A stretch of DNA of 64,000 nucleotides from Glutamicibacter sp. B1 (GCF_039602135.1 NZ_CP125942.1:1922001-1986000); one strand, 5' to 3'; shown: positions 45,088 to 55,810, counted from the first letter of the stretch. Notes: generated from the sequence alone by a model not told the origin. Made by a program: numbers and translations.

Positions 45088-47706
45088 ATGGCAGAAGAAA
45101 ACTTGGGCACAGACACGCCCGCAACGGTTTCCGTTCCTGACAAGCCAGCTTTGGAAGGCTTGGAAGAACGTCTTTCGTCCCGGTGGCGCACCGAGGGCAC
45201 CTATCACTTCAACGAGGACACGACCCGCGAGGCCGTCTACTCCATCGACACTCCCCCACCCACGGCATCAGGTTCGTTGCACGTAGGACACATGTTCTCC
45301 TACACGCAGACCGATGTTTTGGCTCGATACCAGCGCATGAATGGCAAGAACGTTTTCTACCCACTGGGTTGGGACGACAACGGTCTGCCAACTGAGCGCC
45401 GTGTACAGAACTACTTCGGCGTTCGTTGCGACCCAACGAAGCCATACATTGAGGGCTACCGTCCACCAGAAAAGCCGGCTAAGAACCAGCGTGACTGGGA
45501 CGTCATTAGCCGTAAGAACTTCATTGAGGTCTGTGAAGAGCTAGCAGTAGAAGACGAGAAGGTCTTCGAGCAACTATTCACCACTCTTGGTCTTTCCGTC
45601 GACTGGCGGATGACCTACCGCACCATTGATGACAATTCACGGGCTGCATCTCAGCGTGCTTTCTTGGATAATCTGGCCAAGGGCGACGCTTACATGGCCG
45701 AAGCCCCAACTTTGTGGGACGTTACCTTCCGTACCGCTGTCGCCCAAGCTGAACTGGAAGACCGTGAGATGCCGGGCGCTTACTACCGCTACGGTTTTGA
45801 CACCGAAAACGGCGAGAAGGTCTTCATCGAAACCACGCGCCCAGAGCTGTTGGCAGCTTGCGCCGCACTGGTTGCTCACCCAGATGATGAGCGTTACCAG
45901 CACCTGTTCGGAAAGACCGTCACCTCACCAATCTTCGGTGTTCCGGTTACCGTTTACCCGCACCCGCTGGCTCAGGCCGACAAGGGTTCAGGTATCGCCA
46001 TGGTATGTACCTTCGGTGACCTGACCGACGTCACCTGGTGGCGCGAACTGCAGCTTCCAACCCGTGCCATCATTGGCCGCGACGGTCGCATCCTTGCTGA
46101 CACCCCTGAATGGATCACCAGTGAGGCTGGCCAGGAAGCCTACGCCCAGATTTCAGGTAAGACTGTCTTCTCCGCCAAGGAGACCATGGTCGAACTGCTT
46201 TCTGCCGCTGATCTGCTTGATGGGGAACCTAAGAAGATTTCCCGTCCGGTGAACTTCTTCGAAAAGGGCGATAAGCCTTTGGAAATCGTTACCTCCCGTC
46301 AGTGGTACATCCGCAACGGTGGTCGAGATGAGGAACGTCGCGAGCAAATGATTGCCCGTGGCAAGGAAATCGACTTCCACCCATCGTTCATGCGTTCGCG
46401 CTATGAAAACTGGGTTTCGGGGCTGAACGGTGACTGGCTGGTTTCACGTCAGCGCTTCTTCGGCGTGCCGGTACCTGTGTGGTACCAGGTCGATGAGCAC
46501 GGCGAGCCAAACTACGATGCACCGCTGCTTCCAAGCATTGAGCAGCTTCCTGTTGACCCTGCCGCGGATGCGCCTTCGGGTTACACCGAAGATCAGCGCG
46601 GAGTTGCCAATGGCTTCGTTGGTGACGCTGACGTATTGGATACCTGGGCAACCAGTTCCTTGACGCCACAGATTGTTGGTCGTTGGGGCCGTGATGATGA
46701 CTTCTTCTCGAAGGTTTACCCCTTCGACTTGCGTCCTCAGGGCCACGACATCATCCGTACCTGGCTCTTCTCTACTGCTGTTCGTGCTGACTCCCTGCAC
46801 GATAGTGCGCCATGGAAGCACGCAGCGATTTCGGGCTGGATCCTGGATCCGGACCGCAAGAAGATGTCCAAGTCCAAGGGCAACGTTGTAGTTCCTAATG
46901 AGGTACTGGACCATTTTGGTGCGGACGCTGTACGCTACTGGGCTGCCAGTGCCAAGCTTGGCGCTGACACCGCTTATGAAGTGAACCAGATGAAGATTGG
47001 CCGTCGCTTGGCCATCAAGATCTTGAACGCTTCAAAGTTCGTGCTCAATCTGGGTGCTACCGATGCAAATGTTTTGACCGACGATGCTGCGGTTGTTACC
47101 AATGGACTGGACCGTTCGCTGCTGGTTCGCCTGTCGACCGTGATCGAAGATGCCAAGCGCGCCTTTGATAACTACGACTACGCGCGCGCTCTGGACATCA
47201 CCGAGTCATTCTTCTGGTCGTTCACCGACGACTATGTAGAGCTGGTGAAAGACCGTGCCTACGGTGGTCACGGAGAAGCAGAGCAGGCTAGTGTCTTGGC
47301 AACTCTTGCCACGACTTTGGATTCTGTACTTCGTCTATTTGCTCCATTCCTGCCTTTCGCTACAGAAGAGGTTTGGGGATGGTGGCGTACGGGTTCTGTA
47401 CACCTGACCCAGTGGCCAAGTACTGAACACCTGGCAAGTGCCATTGAAGGCGCTGATCCAGAGGTACTACCGCTTGTTGGCGTTGCACTATCTGGAATTC
47501 GCAAGGCCAAGTCTGATGCTAAGGTCAAGCAGCGCACCGAGGTCCTCTCCGGGGAAATCCATGCGCCCGCAGCCCAGGTTGCTCAGCTGCACGCTGGCTT
47601 CGAAGATTTGAAGTCCGCGGCCAATGCACGCGAGTTGACGCTAGTTGAAGCAGACGGTGAGCTCAACGTGACGAACGTGGAGCTAGCACCTACTGAAGAT
47701 GCTTAG
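45088..47706 (+). CDS. valS: Valine--tRNA ligase, archaeal-type
   Basis: This 872-residue class I synthetase charges tRNA-Val. It has SGSLHVGH (61-68) and KMSKS (592-596). FYPLGWDDNGLPTERRVQNYFGV replaces the PGTDHAGIATQ block of ordinary bacterial ValS, placing it in the archaeal-like branch. An editing domain (FIETTRPELLAACAALVAHPDD) is present. The C-terminal end is acidic. The Shine-Dalgarno (GAAAG) is weak. A very strong terminator follows. Confidence 0.95.
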   Translation: MAEENLGTDTPATVSVPDKPALEGLEERLSSRWRTEGTYHFNEDTTREAVYSIDTPPPTASGSLHVGHMFSYTQTDVLARYQRMNGKNVFYPLGWDDNGLPTERRVQNYFGVRCDPTKPYIEGYRPPEKPAKNQRDWDVISRKNFIEVCEELAVEDEKVFEQLFTTLGLSVDWRMTYRTIDDNSRAASQRAFLDNLAKGDAYMAEAPTLWDVTFRTAVAQAELEDREMPGAYYRYGFDTENGEKVFIETTRPELLAACAALVAHPDDERYQHLFGKTVTSPIFGVPVTVYPHPLAQADKGSGIAMVCTFGDLTDVTWWRELQLPTRAIIGRDGRILADTPEWITSEAGQEAYAQISGKTVFSAKETMVELLSAADLLDGEPKKISRPVNFFEKGDKPLEIVTSRQWYIRNGGRDEERREQMIARGKEIDFHPSFMRSRYENWVSGLNGDWLVSRQRFFGVPVPVWYQVDEHGEPNYDAPLLPSIEQLPVDPAADAPSGYTEDQRGVANGFVGDADVLDTWATSSLTPQIVGRWGRDDDFFSKVYPFDLRPQGHDIIRTWLFSTAVRADSLHDSAPWKHAAISGWILDPDRKKMSKSKGNVVVPNEVLDHFGADAVRYWAASAKLGADTAYEVNQMKIGRRLAIKILNASKFVLNLGATDANVLTDDAAVVTNGLDRSLLVRLSTVIEDAKRAFDNYDYARALDITESFFWSFTDDYVELVKDRAYGGHGEAEQASVLATLATTLDSVLRLFAPFLPFATEEVWGWWRTGSVHLTQWPSTEHLASAIEGADPEVLPLVGVALSGIRKAKSDAKVKQRTEVLSGEIHAPAAQVAQLHAGFEDLKSAANARELTLVEADGELNVTNVELAPTEDA

Positions 47707-47718
47707 TAGTTATTAGTA

Positions 47719-47768
47719 AAAACGAGTTGGGCGGCCATTCCACTAGGAATGGCCGCCCAACTCGTTTT
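47719..47768. terminator. Bidirectional terminator after valS (23-bp stem)
   Basis: AAAACGAGTTGGGCGGCC and the adjoining ATTCC (47719-47741) pair perfectly with the complement at 47746-47768 around a 4-base loop. The A-run and T-run at the two ends let it work in both directions. The stop codon of the minus-strand small gene overlaps its right end. Confidence 0.95.
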
Positions 47769-47985
47769 AGCTCTTGTCCTCGTCCGTCTTTGGCTTTGAC
47801 GGTGAAGGACGAATGAGCTTCCGAGGTTCTGCTTCGCGCCGACGCTTCTCGGTGAAGTAATCAAGTTGTTCGTCGGTTCGTTGCTCCACTTGATGCCGAC
47901 TTGATGGGCGGTTTTGCCCATCCATTGACGAGTGTTTTTGTGGCATCGTGTCTTCTTTCTCTATGAACGCCGGGATGAGCCCCAT
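47767..47985 (-). CDS. Small charged protein of unknown function
   Basis: This 72-residue hydrophilic protein has Gln/Arg/Lys-rich sequence (QVEQRTDEQLDYFTEKRRREAEPRKLI) and no membrane segment or known domain. The frame runs to 48009, but GAAGAGGA lies 4-5 bases before the ATG at 47985; another ATG at 47946 has a poorer site. It directly follows the serine protease gene on the same strand and ends at a strong terminator. It may be co-transcribed with the protease. Confidence 0.55.
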   Translation of the reverse strand: MGLIPAFIEKEDTMPQKHSSMDGQNRPSSRHQVEQRTDEQLDYFTEKRRREAEPRKLIRPSPSKPKTDEDKS

Positions 47986-48014
47986 CGAATCCTCTTCCCC
48001 GGCTTTCATTGATT

Positions 48015-49019
48015 CTAGTTCTGTGCGTTCTGGTAAGCCTGCTGGATTACCGAGCCCCAGTAAGGACCGAACATCGTATTGCGTACAGAGTTATAGCCAA
48101 AGCTATTCACCGAGTTCTGGTACGAGGATGAACCCGAGCCCAAGAACCAAGGCCCTCCCGAGGAGCCACCGGTCATGTTGCAAGAAATTCCCTGCGACTG
48201 TGATTGGCCAAATGGGTCTGCTGAGGCTGAACCAGCACAGGATTGCAGGGTCTCGCCATTGAATGGCGAGGCTGCAGGGTAGCCGAATGCGGTGTAGTAC
48301 TCACCACGTGGCTGGTTGAAGGCAACACCTGATGCGCCGACGGTGTCGGTCAGTGTTGAACCGCTACTGTTCGAGACAACAGCAAATCCTGTGTCGTAGG
48401 TGATGTCGCCGTCGTTTGACCATTCGGACGTGGTGACAAGTTCAGTGGCAGCAAAAGTACCGTACGGGGTTTTGCCGTTTTCATAGGCGGGAGCAAACAC
48501 CCAGCGTGTGGCGAAAGCACCGGGGCCTTCATTCAAGCAGTGACCAGCCGTAGAGACGGTGGATTCATTGGCTGACACTACTGCGTTTCCCGAACACACG
48601 TAGTCCTGGCCGCCGAGGGTGAAAAAGACTTTACCGATGTGAGAAACGGGGGCCACTTGACCGCGGGTCTTCCCACCAGCTTTGAAGTTCGTCTTGGCAG
48701 CATTTTTGTTAGCAGCGTGCCCTGGAACTTTGGTCGCCTTGTTGGTGTCGACTTTGGCTGAAGATCCCGACTTTCCAGCGACGAGGCTATCAGCGCTCTT
48801 GGCTGCCTTCATACGGTCAACAGTCCAGTAATCAATGGCCGACTCAGCTGACCCTGACGATATTTTAATCGATTCGATCTCATCGCCCGACGTAGCCGGA
48901 GCCGCAACCGCAAAAGGTGCCGTGCTGAGCATCAACGCTCCAGCCAAAAGCGCTGCACCGGCCAGCTTATGTCGGCCTTTGACCTTCACGGAACTGGCCT
49001 TTAATGAACGAACTTGCAC
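48015..49019 (-). CDS. Secreted trypsin-like serine protease
   Basis: This 334-residue chymotrypsin-fold protease has a signal peptide (MQVRSLKASSVKVKGRHKLA, then a hydrophobic core to about residue 40, AVAAP). The likely catalytic triad is His in STAGHC (~159), Asp in ITYDTGFAV (~205) and Ser in GGSSGGPWF (~288). Residues 41-130 look like a propeptide. It resembles V8-like/glutamyl endopeptidase homologues of actinobacteria. The GTG at 49019 has AAGGAG 7 bases upstream; the longer frame to 49052 lacks a site. Confidence 0.88.
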   Translation of the reverse strand: MQVRSLKASSVKVKGRHKLAGAALLAGALMLSTAPFAVAAPATSGDEIESIKISSGSAESAIDYWTVDRMKAAKSADSLVAGKSGSSAKVDTNKATKVPGHAANKNAAKTNFKAGGKTRGQVAPVSHIGKVFFTLGGQDYVCSGNAVVSANESTVSTAGHCLNEGPGAFATRWVFAPAYENGKTPYGTFAATELVTTSEWSNDGDITYDTGFAVVSNSSGSTLTDTVGASGVAFNQPRGEYYTAFGYPAASPFNGETLQSCAGSASADPFGQSQSQGISCNMTGGSSGGPWFLGSGSSSYQNSVNSFGYNSVRNTMFGPYWGSVIQQAYQNAQN

Positions 49020-49052
49020 GATATAACTCCTTGTCCAGTGGCACATGACCAC

Positions 49053-49574
49053 TATCGATGGGGGTGCTCTTGCACTCGTGCAAATTAGTCAAACACACAC
49101 TTCACACAATTTCTACAGGAATTTTTCCCTCCGCTACGTCCAACAAGAACCGTTATTTAGGGAATGACTGTGAAGTAATTCTGATCCTCACAGATAAAAG
49201 GGATCTCAATAATCGTCCGTGCAAGATGAGCTATTTTATGGGTCGCTGATCCTATCTCGCGCCCCACTCCCCCGCGAAATCGGTTCTCCGCGGGCTTTAC
49301 CCGAGCCAAAGGCAGGAACACCAAAAACATGGACAGAGACAACAGAAAATCTGAAAGGAATAACACCGGTAACAGATACTTTGGCACGATGATGCAACGG
49401 TGCGAACTGGAAAATATTAACGACAACTAGAGCTTAAAAATGAATTTGACGGCCAACGGCGATCAGACCTCAGGATAATTCGAGCGAAGATAAAGCCAAA
49501 AAGTGTCGAGAATAGATCAGGTGTTTCACCATGAACCGTTGGACGGGGCCACGCGAAGGTGACAGTTTTGCATA
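49053..49574. other. AT-rich 520-base intergenic region
   Basis: This stretch is clearly richer in A/T than its neighbours and holds no gene I can support. An 89-codon minus frame (49157-49426) would need a TTG start without a ribosome binding site. The protease promoter must lie at its left end. No strong hairpin or repeat was seen. Confidence 0.5.
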
Positions 49575-50492
49575 CTAGTAGCGTTTGCGGATCAACGGAA
49601 TTGATGCAACGCCAAGAAGCGCAGCCACGACAGCCGTGACGATGAAACTTGTCGATAGCCCGTTGGTGATTTGATCATAAATAGCGCGCGCTAGGTCCGC
49701 GTTGACATTCGATAGTAGTCGCTCTTGAATGAAGTCTGGAATGAGTGTTTTCAACGCAATGAAGCTCAATCCAGTTGCGACTGCAAGCCACAGCAGGCCC
49801 CTTGCAAGATACTTCGGAGCCAACAAGATTCCAGCAATGAACACGGCTGCGTTCAAATAGATGGCCCACGGACCAATACTGTCCACCGCAAGGTAGATTT
49901 TTTGCACCGTTGGCAACGCATCGTTTTGAATCAATTTTAGATTCCAGTTGAAGCTGTCTCCTGTCGGTAGATCAGGAATGCCGAACCCAGTCAGCGTCTT
50001 GACGATCCCAGCGAAGACCTCGTCGAGCTTAAAAGTAAGGTTACCTGCATCATCCAAGGTTGCCGAACTCTGACCGTTGAAAATAAGGTCAGTTTTCTGA
50101 TGGCTAGTTCGTAAGGCGGACTCCCATGTTGTGGCGAAGTCTTCAGATTCAACAACCCGCAGGGTTGCTGACTTGATCGCCTCGTTTGCCTTTGAAGCAA
50201 TTTCGTCAGCAGGAATTACGGTCGATAGCCATCCATCGCCGGTAATGGCCTCTAGACGTTGCTCAATCTGAAGGTGTCCAGAAATCGACTCCGCGACTTG
50301 CCCCGAAACAAGCTGTTGAAGGTCATTATTCTCTGCAAGTGGTCCCAGAGTCTTTACGAAACCGTCAGTGTCCGTCAGGTGCCCTGAGCCCCAAAGCGAT
50401 CCGATGGAGAGAGGAGCTGCAATTACAGCGACTGAGACACAGATAATTGAAGCGATTCTACGCCAAAGAGAAATTTGCTTACGGTTTTCCAT
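49575..50492 (-). CDS. Conserved actinobacterial membrane protein of unknown function
   Basis: This 305-residue protein has an N-terminal helix (IICVSVAVIAAPLSIGSLW, ~14-32), a ~170-residue extracytoplasmic region with DTDGFVKTLGPLAENNDLQQLVSGQV, and three C-terminal helices (~205-225, 230-250, 280-300). It resembles uncharacterised actinobacterial membrane proteins with the same plan. GGGAG precedes the ATG by 6 bases. Function unknown. Confidence 0.8.
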   Translation of the reverse strand: MENRKQISLWRRIASIICVSVAVIAAPLSIGSLWGSGHLTDTDGFVKTLGPLAENNDLQQLVSGQVAESISGHLQIEQRLEAITGDGWLSTVIPADEIASKANEAIKSATLRVVESEDFATTWESALRTSHQKTDLIFNGQSSATLDDAGNLTFKLDEVFAGIVKTLTGFGIPDLPTGDSFNWNLKLIQNDALPTVQKIYLAVDSIGPWAIYLNAAVFIAGILLAPKYLARGLLWLAVATGLSFIALKTLIPDFIQERLLSNVNADLARAIYDQITNGLSTSFIVTAVVAALLGVASIPLIRKRY

Positions 50493-50596
50493 GGCGTACT
50501 CCCTAGAGACGATGGTTTCCTATCGCGGATTCAGATAGGTACATGACAAAACAAAACGATAGGGCGCCAGCCACATAGTTTTTGGTGGCTTAATGC

Positions 50597-50633
50597 ATTG
50601 AAGGACGTCCCAGAGATGAGGACGTCCTTCAAT
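50597..50633 (-). terminator. Hairpin downstream of the DsbA-like gene
   Basis: ATTGAAGGACGTCC (50597-50610) and GGACGTCCTTCAAT (50620-50633) form a perfect 14-bp stem with a 9-base loop, just after the DsbA-like stop on the minus strand. No T-run follows. Confidence 0.75.
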
Positions 50634-50650
50634 CCGCACTGTGGACGCAT

Positions 50651-51259
50651 TTAGTCGAAAGTAGGGCTCTCGGTACGAGTACGCTTCATTTCAAAGAAGT
50701 ATGGGAACGAGGCCAGTTGCGCAGCAGCATCGAACATTTTTCCTGCGTCTTCACCGGTTGGAACACGGGTAATAACTGGACCGAAGAATGCAACACCGTC
50801 GACAGCAACGATAGGGGTACCTACGTCCTGGCCGACCTTGCTAATACCATCCTCATGACTTGCTCGAAGAGCGTCGTCGTTCGCATCGGTGTGCGCAGCT
50901 TCTGCCAGCTCTGCAGGAAGTCCAGTCTTTTCGAGTGCCTTCTTGATGACTTCGTCGCGATCTGAAATCTTCTCATAGTGGAGCAGCTCGCCCATTGCGG
51001 TGTAGAGGGCATCTTTCACTTCTTCACCGTGTAGTTCAGCAGCCTTAATAACCACGCGCACTGGACCCCATGAATCGTCCATCATCGCACGGTAGTCTTC
51101 AGGCAAATCACGGCCCTCGTTGAGGACCGATAGGCTCATAACATTCCAGGAAACTTCAATATCACGAACTTTTTCAACTTCCTTAATCCAGCGGCTCGTT
51201 GCCCAAGCAAACGGGCAAATAGGATCGAACCAGAAGTCGACGTGCTGACGATCAGCCAT
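50651..51259 (-). CDS. DsbA-family protein (mycothiol-dependent Rv2466c-like)
   Basis: This 202-residue thioredoxin-fold protein begins with the family motif FWFDPICPFAWATSRWI. The active site is CPFA (Cys15), with the second cysteine of the Rv2466c CPWC replaced by alanine, so it would act as a monothiol enzyme. GTPIVAVDGVAFFGPVI contains the cis-Pro loop. Rv2466c is a mycothiol-dependent reductase active on nitro compounds; the substrate here is not known. There is no signal peptide, so it is cytoplasmic and not a partner of the VKOR-like protein. Confidence 0.88.
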   Translation of the reverse strand: MADRQHVDFWFDPICPFAWATSRWIKEVEKVRDIEVSWNVMSLSVLNEGRDLPEDYRAMMDDSWGPVRVVIKAAELHGEEVKDALYTAMGELLHYEKISDRDEVIKKALEKTGLPAELAEAAHTDANDDALRASHEDGISKVGQDVGTPIVAVDGVAFFGPVITRVPTGEDAGKMFDAAAQLASFPYFFEMKRTRTESPTFD

Positions 51260-51306
51260 GAGATACCAACTTTCCTATAAGAATCAATCTACAAAACAAA
51301 AACGGG

Positions 51307-52599
<1,293 letters not shown>

Positions 52600-52676
52600 C
52601 GCACCATTCTCCTGTTTACTTGAGTAGCTGTGGACTTACTCAATTCTAGGCTAGTTGTCCCCCAAATTAGATGAAT

Positions 52677-52741
52677 ATGGCGGTTTACCTGTGTTGCGCC
52701 ACTTCATTATTGCGAAGTGCGCTCACTGGGTAAACCGCCAT
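52677..52741. terminator. Large hairpin between clpP2 and clpX
   Basis: ATGGCGGTTTACC (52677-52689) and GGTAAACCGCCAT (52729-52741) are perfectly complementary. An inner CACTTC/GAAGTG helix adds a second stem. It lies just after the clpP2 stop on the minus strand. It is probably a terminator or mRNA processing site separating clpP1P2 from clpX. Confidence 0.75.
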
Positions 52742-52767
52742 TCATCGGGGATTATTCCGTACTACAG

Positions 52768-53427
52768 TTAGCTGCCGAGCTGAGCGCGGTTCAGCTTACG
52801 TGGTGTGAGTACCTCATCCACGATGCCGTAGGCCTTAGCTTCTGCGGCGGTCATGAACAGGTCGCGCTCCACGTCGTCGCGAACCTTCTCGACTGGCTGG
52901 CCTGAATGGGAAGCCAGAGTATCCTCCAGCCAACCACGCATACGCATTACTTCTTCTGCCTGAATCTGCAGATCCGTTGCGGTACCGCGTTCGCCGCCAC
53001 CCATCGCTGGCTGGTGGATCAATACGCGAGCATTTGGCAACGCCAGTCGCTTACCTGGGGTGCCGGCAGCCAGCAGAACAGCTGCAGCTGATGCTGCCTG
53101 TCCCAAGCAAACCGTCTGCACCTCTGGACGAATGAACTGGATCGTGTCGTAAATGGCAGTCATCGCGGTGAACGAACCACCTGGCGAGTTGATGTACAAG
53201 GTAACATCGCGCTCTGGATCCATGGATTCGAGAACCAGCAGCTGTGCCATGACATCATCGGCAGATGCGTCATCGACCTGTGCACCGAGGAAGATAATGC
53301 GATCCTCGAAGAGCTTTGCGTATGGATCCTGGCGCTTGAACCCGTAAGGGGTGCGCTCTTCGAACTGAGGAAGAATGTAGCGAGCCGATGGCATCTGGCC
53401 ACTAACGGCTTCAGGATTGAAGTTCAT
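52768..53427 (-). CDS. clpP2: ATP-dependent Clp protease proteolytic subunit (ClpP2-type)
   Basis: This 219-residue ClpP subunit has the catalytic Ser113 in QAASAAA and His138 in LIHQPAMGG, with an Asp in VRDDVERD (~187). In actinobacteria ClpP1 and ClpP2 form one mixed tetradecamer. The N-terminal extension and GQAASAAAVLLA match the ClpP2 type. It follows clpP1 by 46 bases. Confidence 0.95.
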   Translation of the reverse strand: MNFNPEAVSGQMPSARYILPQFEERTPYGFKRQDPYAKLFEDRIIFLGAQVDDASADDVMAQLLVLESMDPERDVTLYINSPGGSFTAMTAIYDTIQFIRPEVQTVCLGQAASAAAVLLAAGTPGKRLALPNARVLIHQPAMGGGERGTATDLQIQAEEVMRMRGWLEDTLASHSGQPVEKVRDDVERDLFMTAAEAKAYGIVDEVLTPRKLNRAQLGS

Positions 53428-53473
53428 GGTTATCTCCTAGGACAAATCTTTGGGTATCGAGTGGTGGGTTCGA

Positions 53474-54097
53474 CTACTGGCGTTCTACTCCGCCACCACC
53501 AGTGACAGATCCGGCGTGCTTTGCGATCTGGTCGAAGAACCCGTAGGCAAGTCCTTCTTCTGCGGTGAACCACTTGTCACGCTGATTATCAATCAGAATC
53601 TGCTCGACAGTCTGACCGGTCTGCTCGGCGGTCAAATCACTCATGACCTTCTTCATGTGCATGATCAGCTCTGCCTGAATCTTGATGTCCGAAGCAGTAC
53701 CACCGATGCCACCCGATGGCTGGTGCATCAAGATACGAGCGTTCGGCGTTGCAAAGCGCTTGCCTGGAGTGCCCGAGGACAGCAGGAACTGGCCCATCGA
53801 AGCTGCAAGGCCGGTAGCTACGGTGACAACATCGTTCGGGATGAAGTTCATCGTGTCGTAGATGGCCATGCCTGCGGTGATCGAACCGCCTGGCGAGTTG
53901 ATGTAAAGGTAGATGTCCTTTTCAGGATCCTCTGCCGAAAGCAGAAGCAACTGCGAGCAGATGGCATTCGCATTGTCGTCGCGGACTTCAGAGCCCAGCC
54001 AGATGATGCGCTCCTTGAGCAAGCGGTTGTAGATGTAGTCATCACGGCTGGCCGGATCGACGGCTGCCATAGTAGGAGTGCGCGAATCATTTGACAT
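53474..54097 (-). CDS. clpP1: ATP-dependent Clp protease proteolytic subunit (ClpP1-type)
   Basis: This 207-residue ClpP subunit has Ser100 in GLAASMGQ and His125 in LMHQPSGG. It forms the mixed ClpP1P2 peptidase with its neighbour. The ATG at 54097 ([10 protein letters not shown]) with GAGG upstream is preferred over a TTG at 54115. A ClgR-like site lies about 130 bases upstream. Confidence 0.95.
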   Translation of the reverse strand: MSNDSRTPTMAAVDPASRDDYIYNRLLKERIIWLGSEVRDDNANAICSQLLLLSAEDPEKDIYLYINSPGGSITAGMAIYDTMNFIPNDVVTVATGLAASMGQFLLSSGTPGKRFATPNARILMHQPSGGIGGTASDIKIQAELIMHMKKVMSDLTAEQTGQTVEQILIDNQRDKWFTAEEGLAYGFFDQIAKHAGSVTGGGGVERQ

Positions 54098-54223
54098 GTT
54101 CTCTACCTCTTCCAAACGTGTAGATCAGATTCTGGAATATCTATTTCTTATCCCAAAGCTGCAACTGGTTACTTTGAGATTACTTACTTCAAGGCTTTCA
54201 TGGGGCGATTCATGCCCTTGTTT

Positions 54224-54234
54224 CGCTCACGGCG
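54224..54234. promoter_or_regulatory. ClgR-like operator upstream of clpP1P2
   Basis: CGCTCACGGCG fits the core of the ClgR binding consensus as I remember it from corynebacteria (CGCYNANRGCG); the flanking bases fit only partly. ClgR activates clpP1P2 in actinobacteria. The site is 127-137 bases upstream of the clpP1 ATG, between the trigger factor terminator and the gene. Confidence 0.55.
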
Positions 54235-54263
54235 CATGACGCACGCCGGCAGCGAACAAAAAT

Positions 54264-54303
54264 GGCCATTGGCCGCCCATTTCTAGGCGGCCAATGGCCA
54301 TCT
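54264..54303 (-). terminator. Terminator of trigger factor gene
   Basis: ATGGCCATTGGCCGCC and GGCGGCCAATGGCCAT form a perfect 16-bp stem followed on the minus strand by TTTTTG. It separates tig from clpP1P2. Confidence 0.93.
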
Positions 54304-54316
54304 GAGTCTAAAAAGA

Positions 54317-55648
54317 CTACTTTGCTTCTTCGGTTTCTACCTCAGCAGCTTCGTCTTCGCCTGCTGGCTTCACGAAGGAAGTCAGGTCTACAGCGGCACC
54401 ATTGGAGTCGGTGACGGTAGCGAATTCAAGAACCTTTGCCAGTGCCTTGCGACGACGAACTTCGCCCATGAGCATTGGAACCTGGCCTGCGCCGTCCAGC
54501 ATCTGTGCGAACTGGTTTGGCTCCATGCCGTACTGGCCAGCGGTCTGAACGATGTAATCGATCAGCTCGGACTGCTCAACGCCAACTTCCTCGGCATCTG
54601 CAACAGCGTCCAGGATGATTTCGTTCTTGAAGGCACGCTCGGTGTTCTCGCGAACCTCTGCACGGTGCTCTTCGGTGTCGTGGCCTTCTTCAGCGTCTGG
54701 AGCGTTGAAGTGCTGCTCGATCTGCTCATCGATGACCGAAGCTGGGACAGGAACCTCTACCAGCTCAACAAGCTTGTCCAGAACCAGTTCGCGAGCCTCT
54801 ACGCCCTGCTCAACGATCTTGCCCTCGGCAGCGTCCTTGGCCAGGTTCTCGCGCAGTTCTGCGATGGTGTCGAACTCGGAAGCAAGCTGAGCGAAGTCAT
54901 CGTTTGCTTCTGGCAGTTCGCGCTGCTTCACAGCGTTGATGACAACCTTGACGGTTGCAGCCTTGCCGGCGTGCTCGCCGCCAGCCAGGGTGGTTTCGAA
55001 GGTTGCGTCTTCGCCAGCGGACAGACCGGTCACGGCCTCGTCCATGCCCTCAAGCATGTTGCCGGAACCGATCTGGTAGGACAGGCCCTGTGCGGAGTCG
55101 ACCTCTTCGCCCTCTACCGAAGCGGTGAGGTCGATGGTGACGAAAGAGTCTGCAGCAGCTGGTGCTTCAACTTCCTTCAGGGTCCCGAAGCGGCCACGCA
55201 GGTCGTCGAGAGCCTTCTCGATGTCCTCGTCAGCAACTTCCTTGGCCTCAACAGAAACTTCGATGCCCTTGTACTCTGGCAGTTCAACCTTCGGGCGGAT
55301 GTCTACTTCGAGGGTGAAGACCAGCTGGCCCTCGCCTTCCTTCTCGATCGAAGGCAGCTCGGTGATGTCAACCTCTGGGCGGGACAGTGGGGTGAGTTCG
55401 TTCTCAACCATGGCCTGCTGGTAGTAATCGTTCAGACCTTCGTTAACTGCGGTCTCAATGACGTAGCCACGGCCAACGCGCTGATCGATCAGGCGGGAAG
55501 GTACTTTGCCCTTACGGAAGCCAGGGATCTGAATCTGCTGAGCGATGGTCTTGTACGCCTCATCGACGCGGGGCTTCAGTTCCTCGTAAGGAACTTCAAC
55601 GGTCAGCTTAACCCGGGTCGGGTTGACGTTTTCGACGGCGCTCTTCAC
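54317..55648 (-). CDS. tig: Trigger factor
   Basis: Trigger factor is the ribosome-bound chaperone and peptidyl-prolyl isomerase. The 443 residues begin with the ribosome-binding domain ([20 protein letters not shown]), then a PPIase domain (~155-245, [38 protein letters not shown]) and a helical C-terminal domain, with an acidic tail. It starts with GTG, with AGGAG 9 bases upstream. The order tig-clpP1-clpP2-clpX is conserved. Confidence 0.96.
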   Translation of the reverse strand: MKSAVENVNPTRVKLTVEVPYEELKPRVDEAYKTIAQQIQIPGFRKGKVPSRLIDQRVGRGYVIETAVNEGLNDYYQQAMVENELTPLSRPEVDITELPSIEKEGEGQLVFTLEVDIRPKVELPEYKGIEVSVEAKEVADEDIEKALDDLRGRFGTLKEVEAPAAADSFVTIDLTASVEGEEVDSAQGLSYQIGSGNMLEGMDEAVTGLSAGEDATFETTLAGGEHAGKAATVKVVINAVKQRELPEANDDFAQLASEFDTIAELRENLAKDAAEGKIVEQGVEARELVLDKLVELVEVPVPASVIDEQIEQHFNAPDAEEGHDTEEHRAEVRENTERAFKNEIILDAVADAEEVGVEQSELIDYIVQTAGQYGMEPNQFAQMLDGAGQVPMLMGEVRRRKALAKVLEFATVTDSNGAAVDLTSFVKPAGEDEAAEVETEEAK

Positions 55649-55694
55649 AGCGTTGTACTCCTGAGTTGTTTAATATTAGGTCTAATCTGCAAAA

Positions 55695-55724
55695 AACCCC
55701 GCAACATGGTGGCGTTGCGGGGTT
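55695..55724 (-). terminator. Terminator of the tRNA-Pro array
   Basis: AACCCCGCAAC (55695-55705) and GTTGCGGGGTT (55714-55724) form a perfect stem followed on the minus strand by TTTTTT. It lies between the last tRNA-Pro and tig. Confidence 0.93.
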
Positions 55725-55735
55725 GTTCGACAGAG

Positions 55736-55810
55736 TCGGGGTGACAGGATTCGAACCTGCGACCTCACGCTCCCAAAGCGCGCGCTCTAGCCAAGCTGAG
55801 CTACACCCCG
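55736..55810 (-). tRNA. tRNA-Pro (anticodon TGG), copy 1
   Basis: This 75-nt cloverleaf has acceptor CGGGGTG/CACCCCG, anticodon stem CGCGC/GCGTG with loop TTTGGGA giving TGG, T-arm GCAGG-TTCGAAT-CCTGT, and discriminator A. CCA is not encoded. It is identical to the two copies further right and is the last transcribed on the minus strand. Confidence 0.96.

Noticed and set aside
49157..49426. Minus-strand frame of 89 codons in the AT-rich gap
   Set aside because: It needs a TTG start without a Shine-Dalgarno; the hydrophobic start is expected by chance in AT-rich sequence.
50651..51259. Periplasmic DsbA partner for the VKOR-like protein
   Set aside because: It has no signal peptide and lacks the CxxC pair, so it cannot be the disulfide donor.
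54665..55744. Plus-strand frame of 359 codons opposite trigger factor
   Set aside because: It is antisense to a certain tig gene, crosses its terminator region and a tRNA, and has no recognisable domain.
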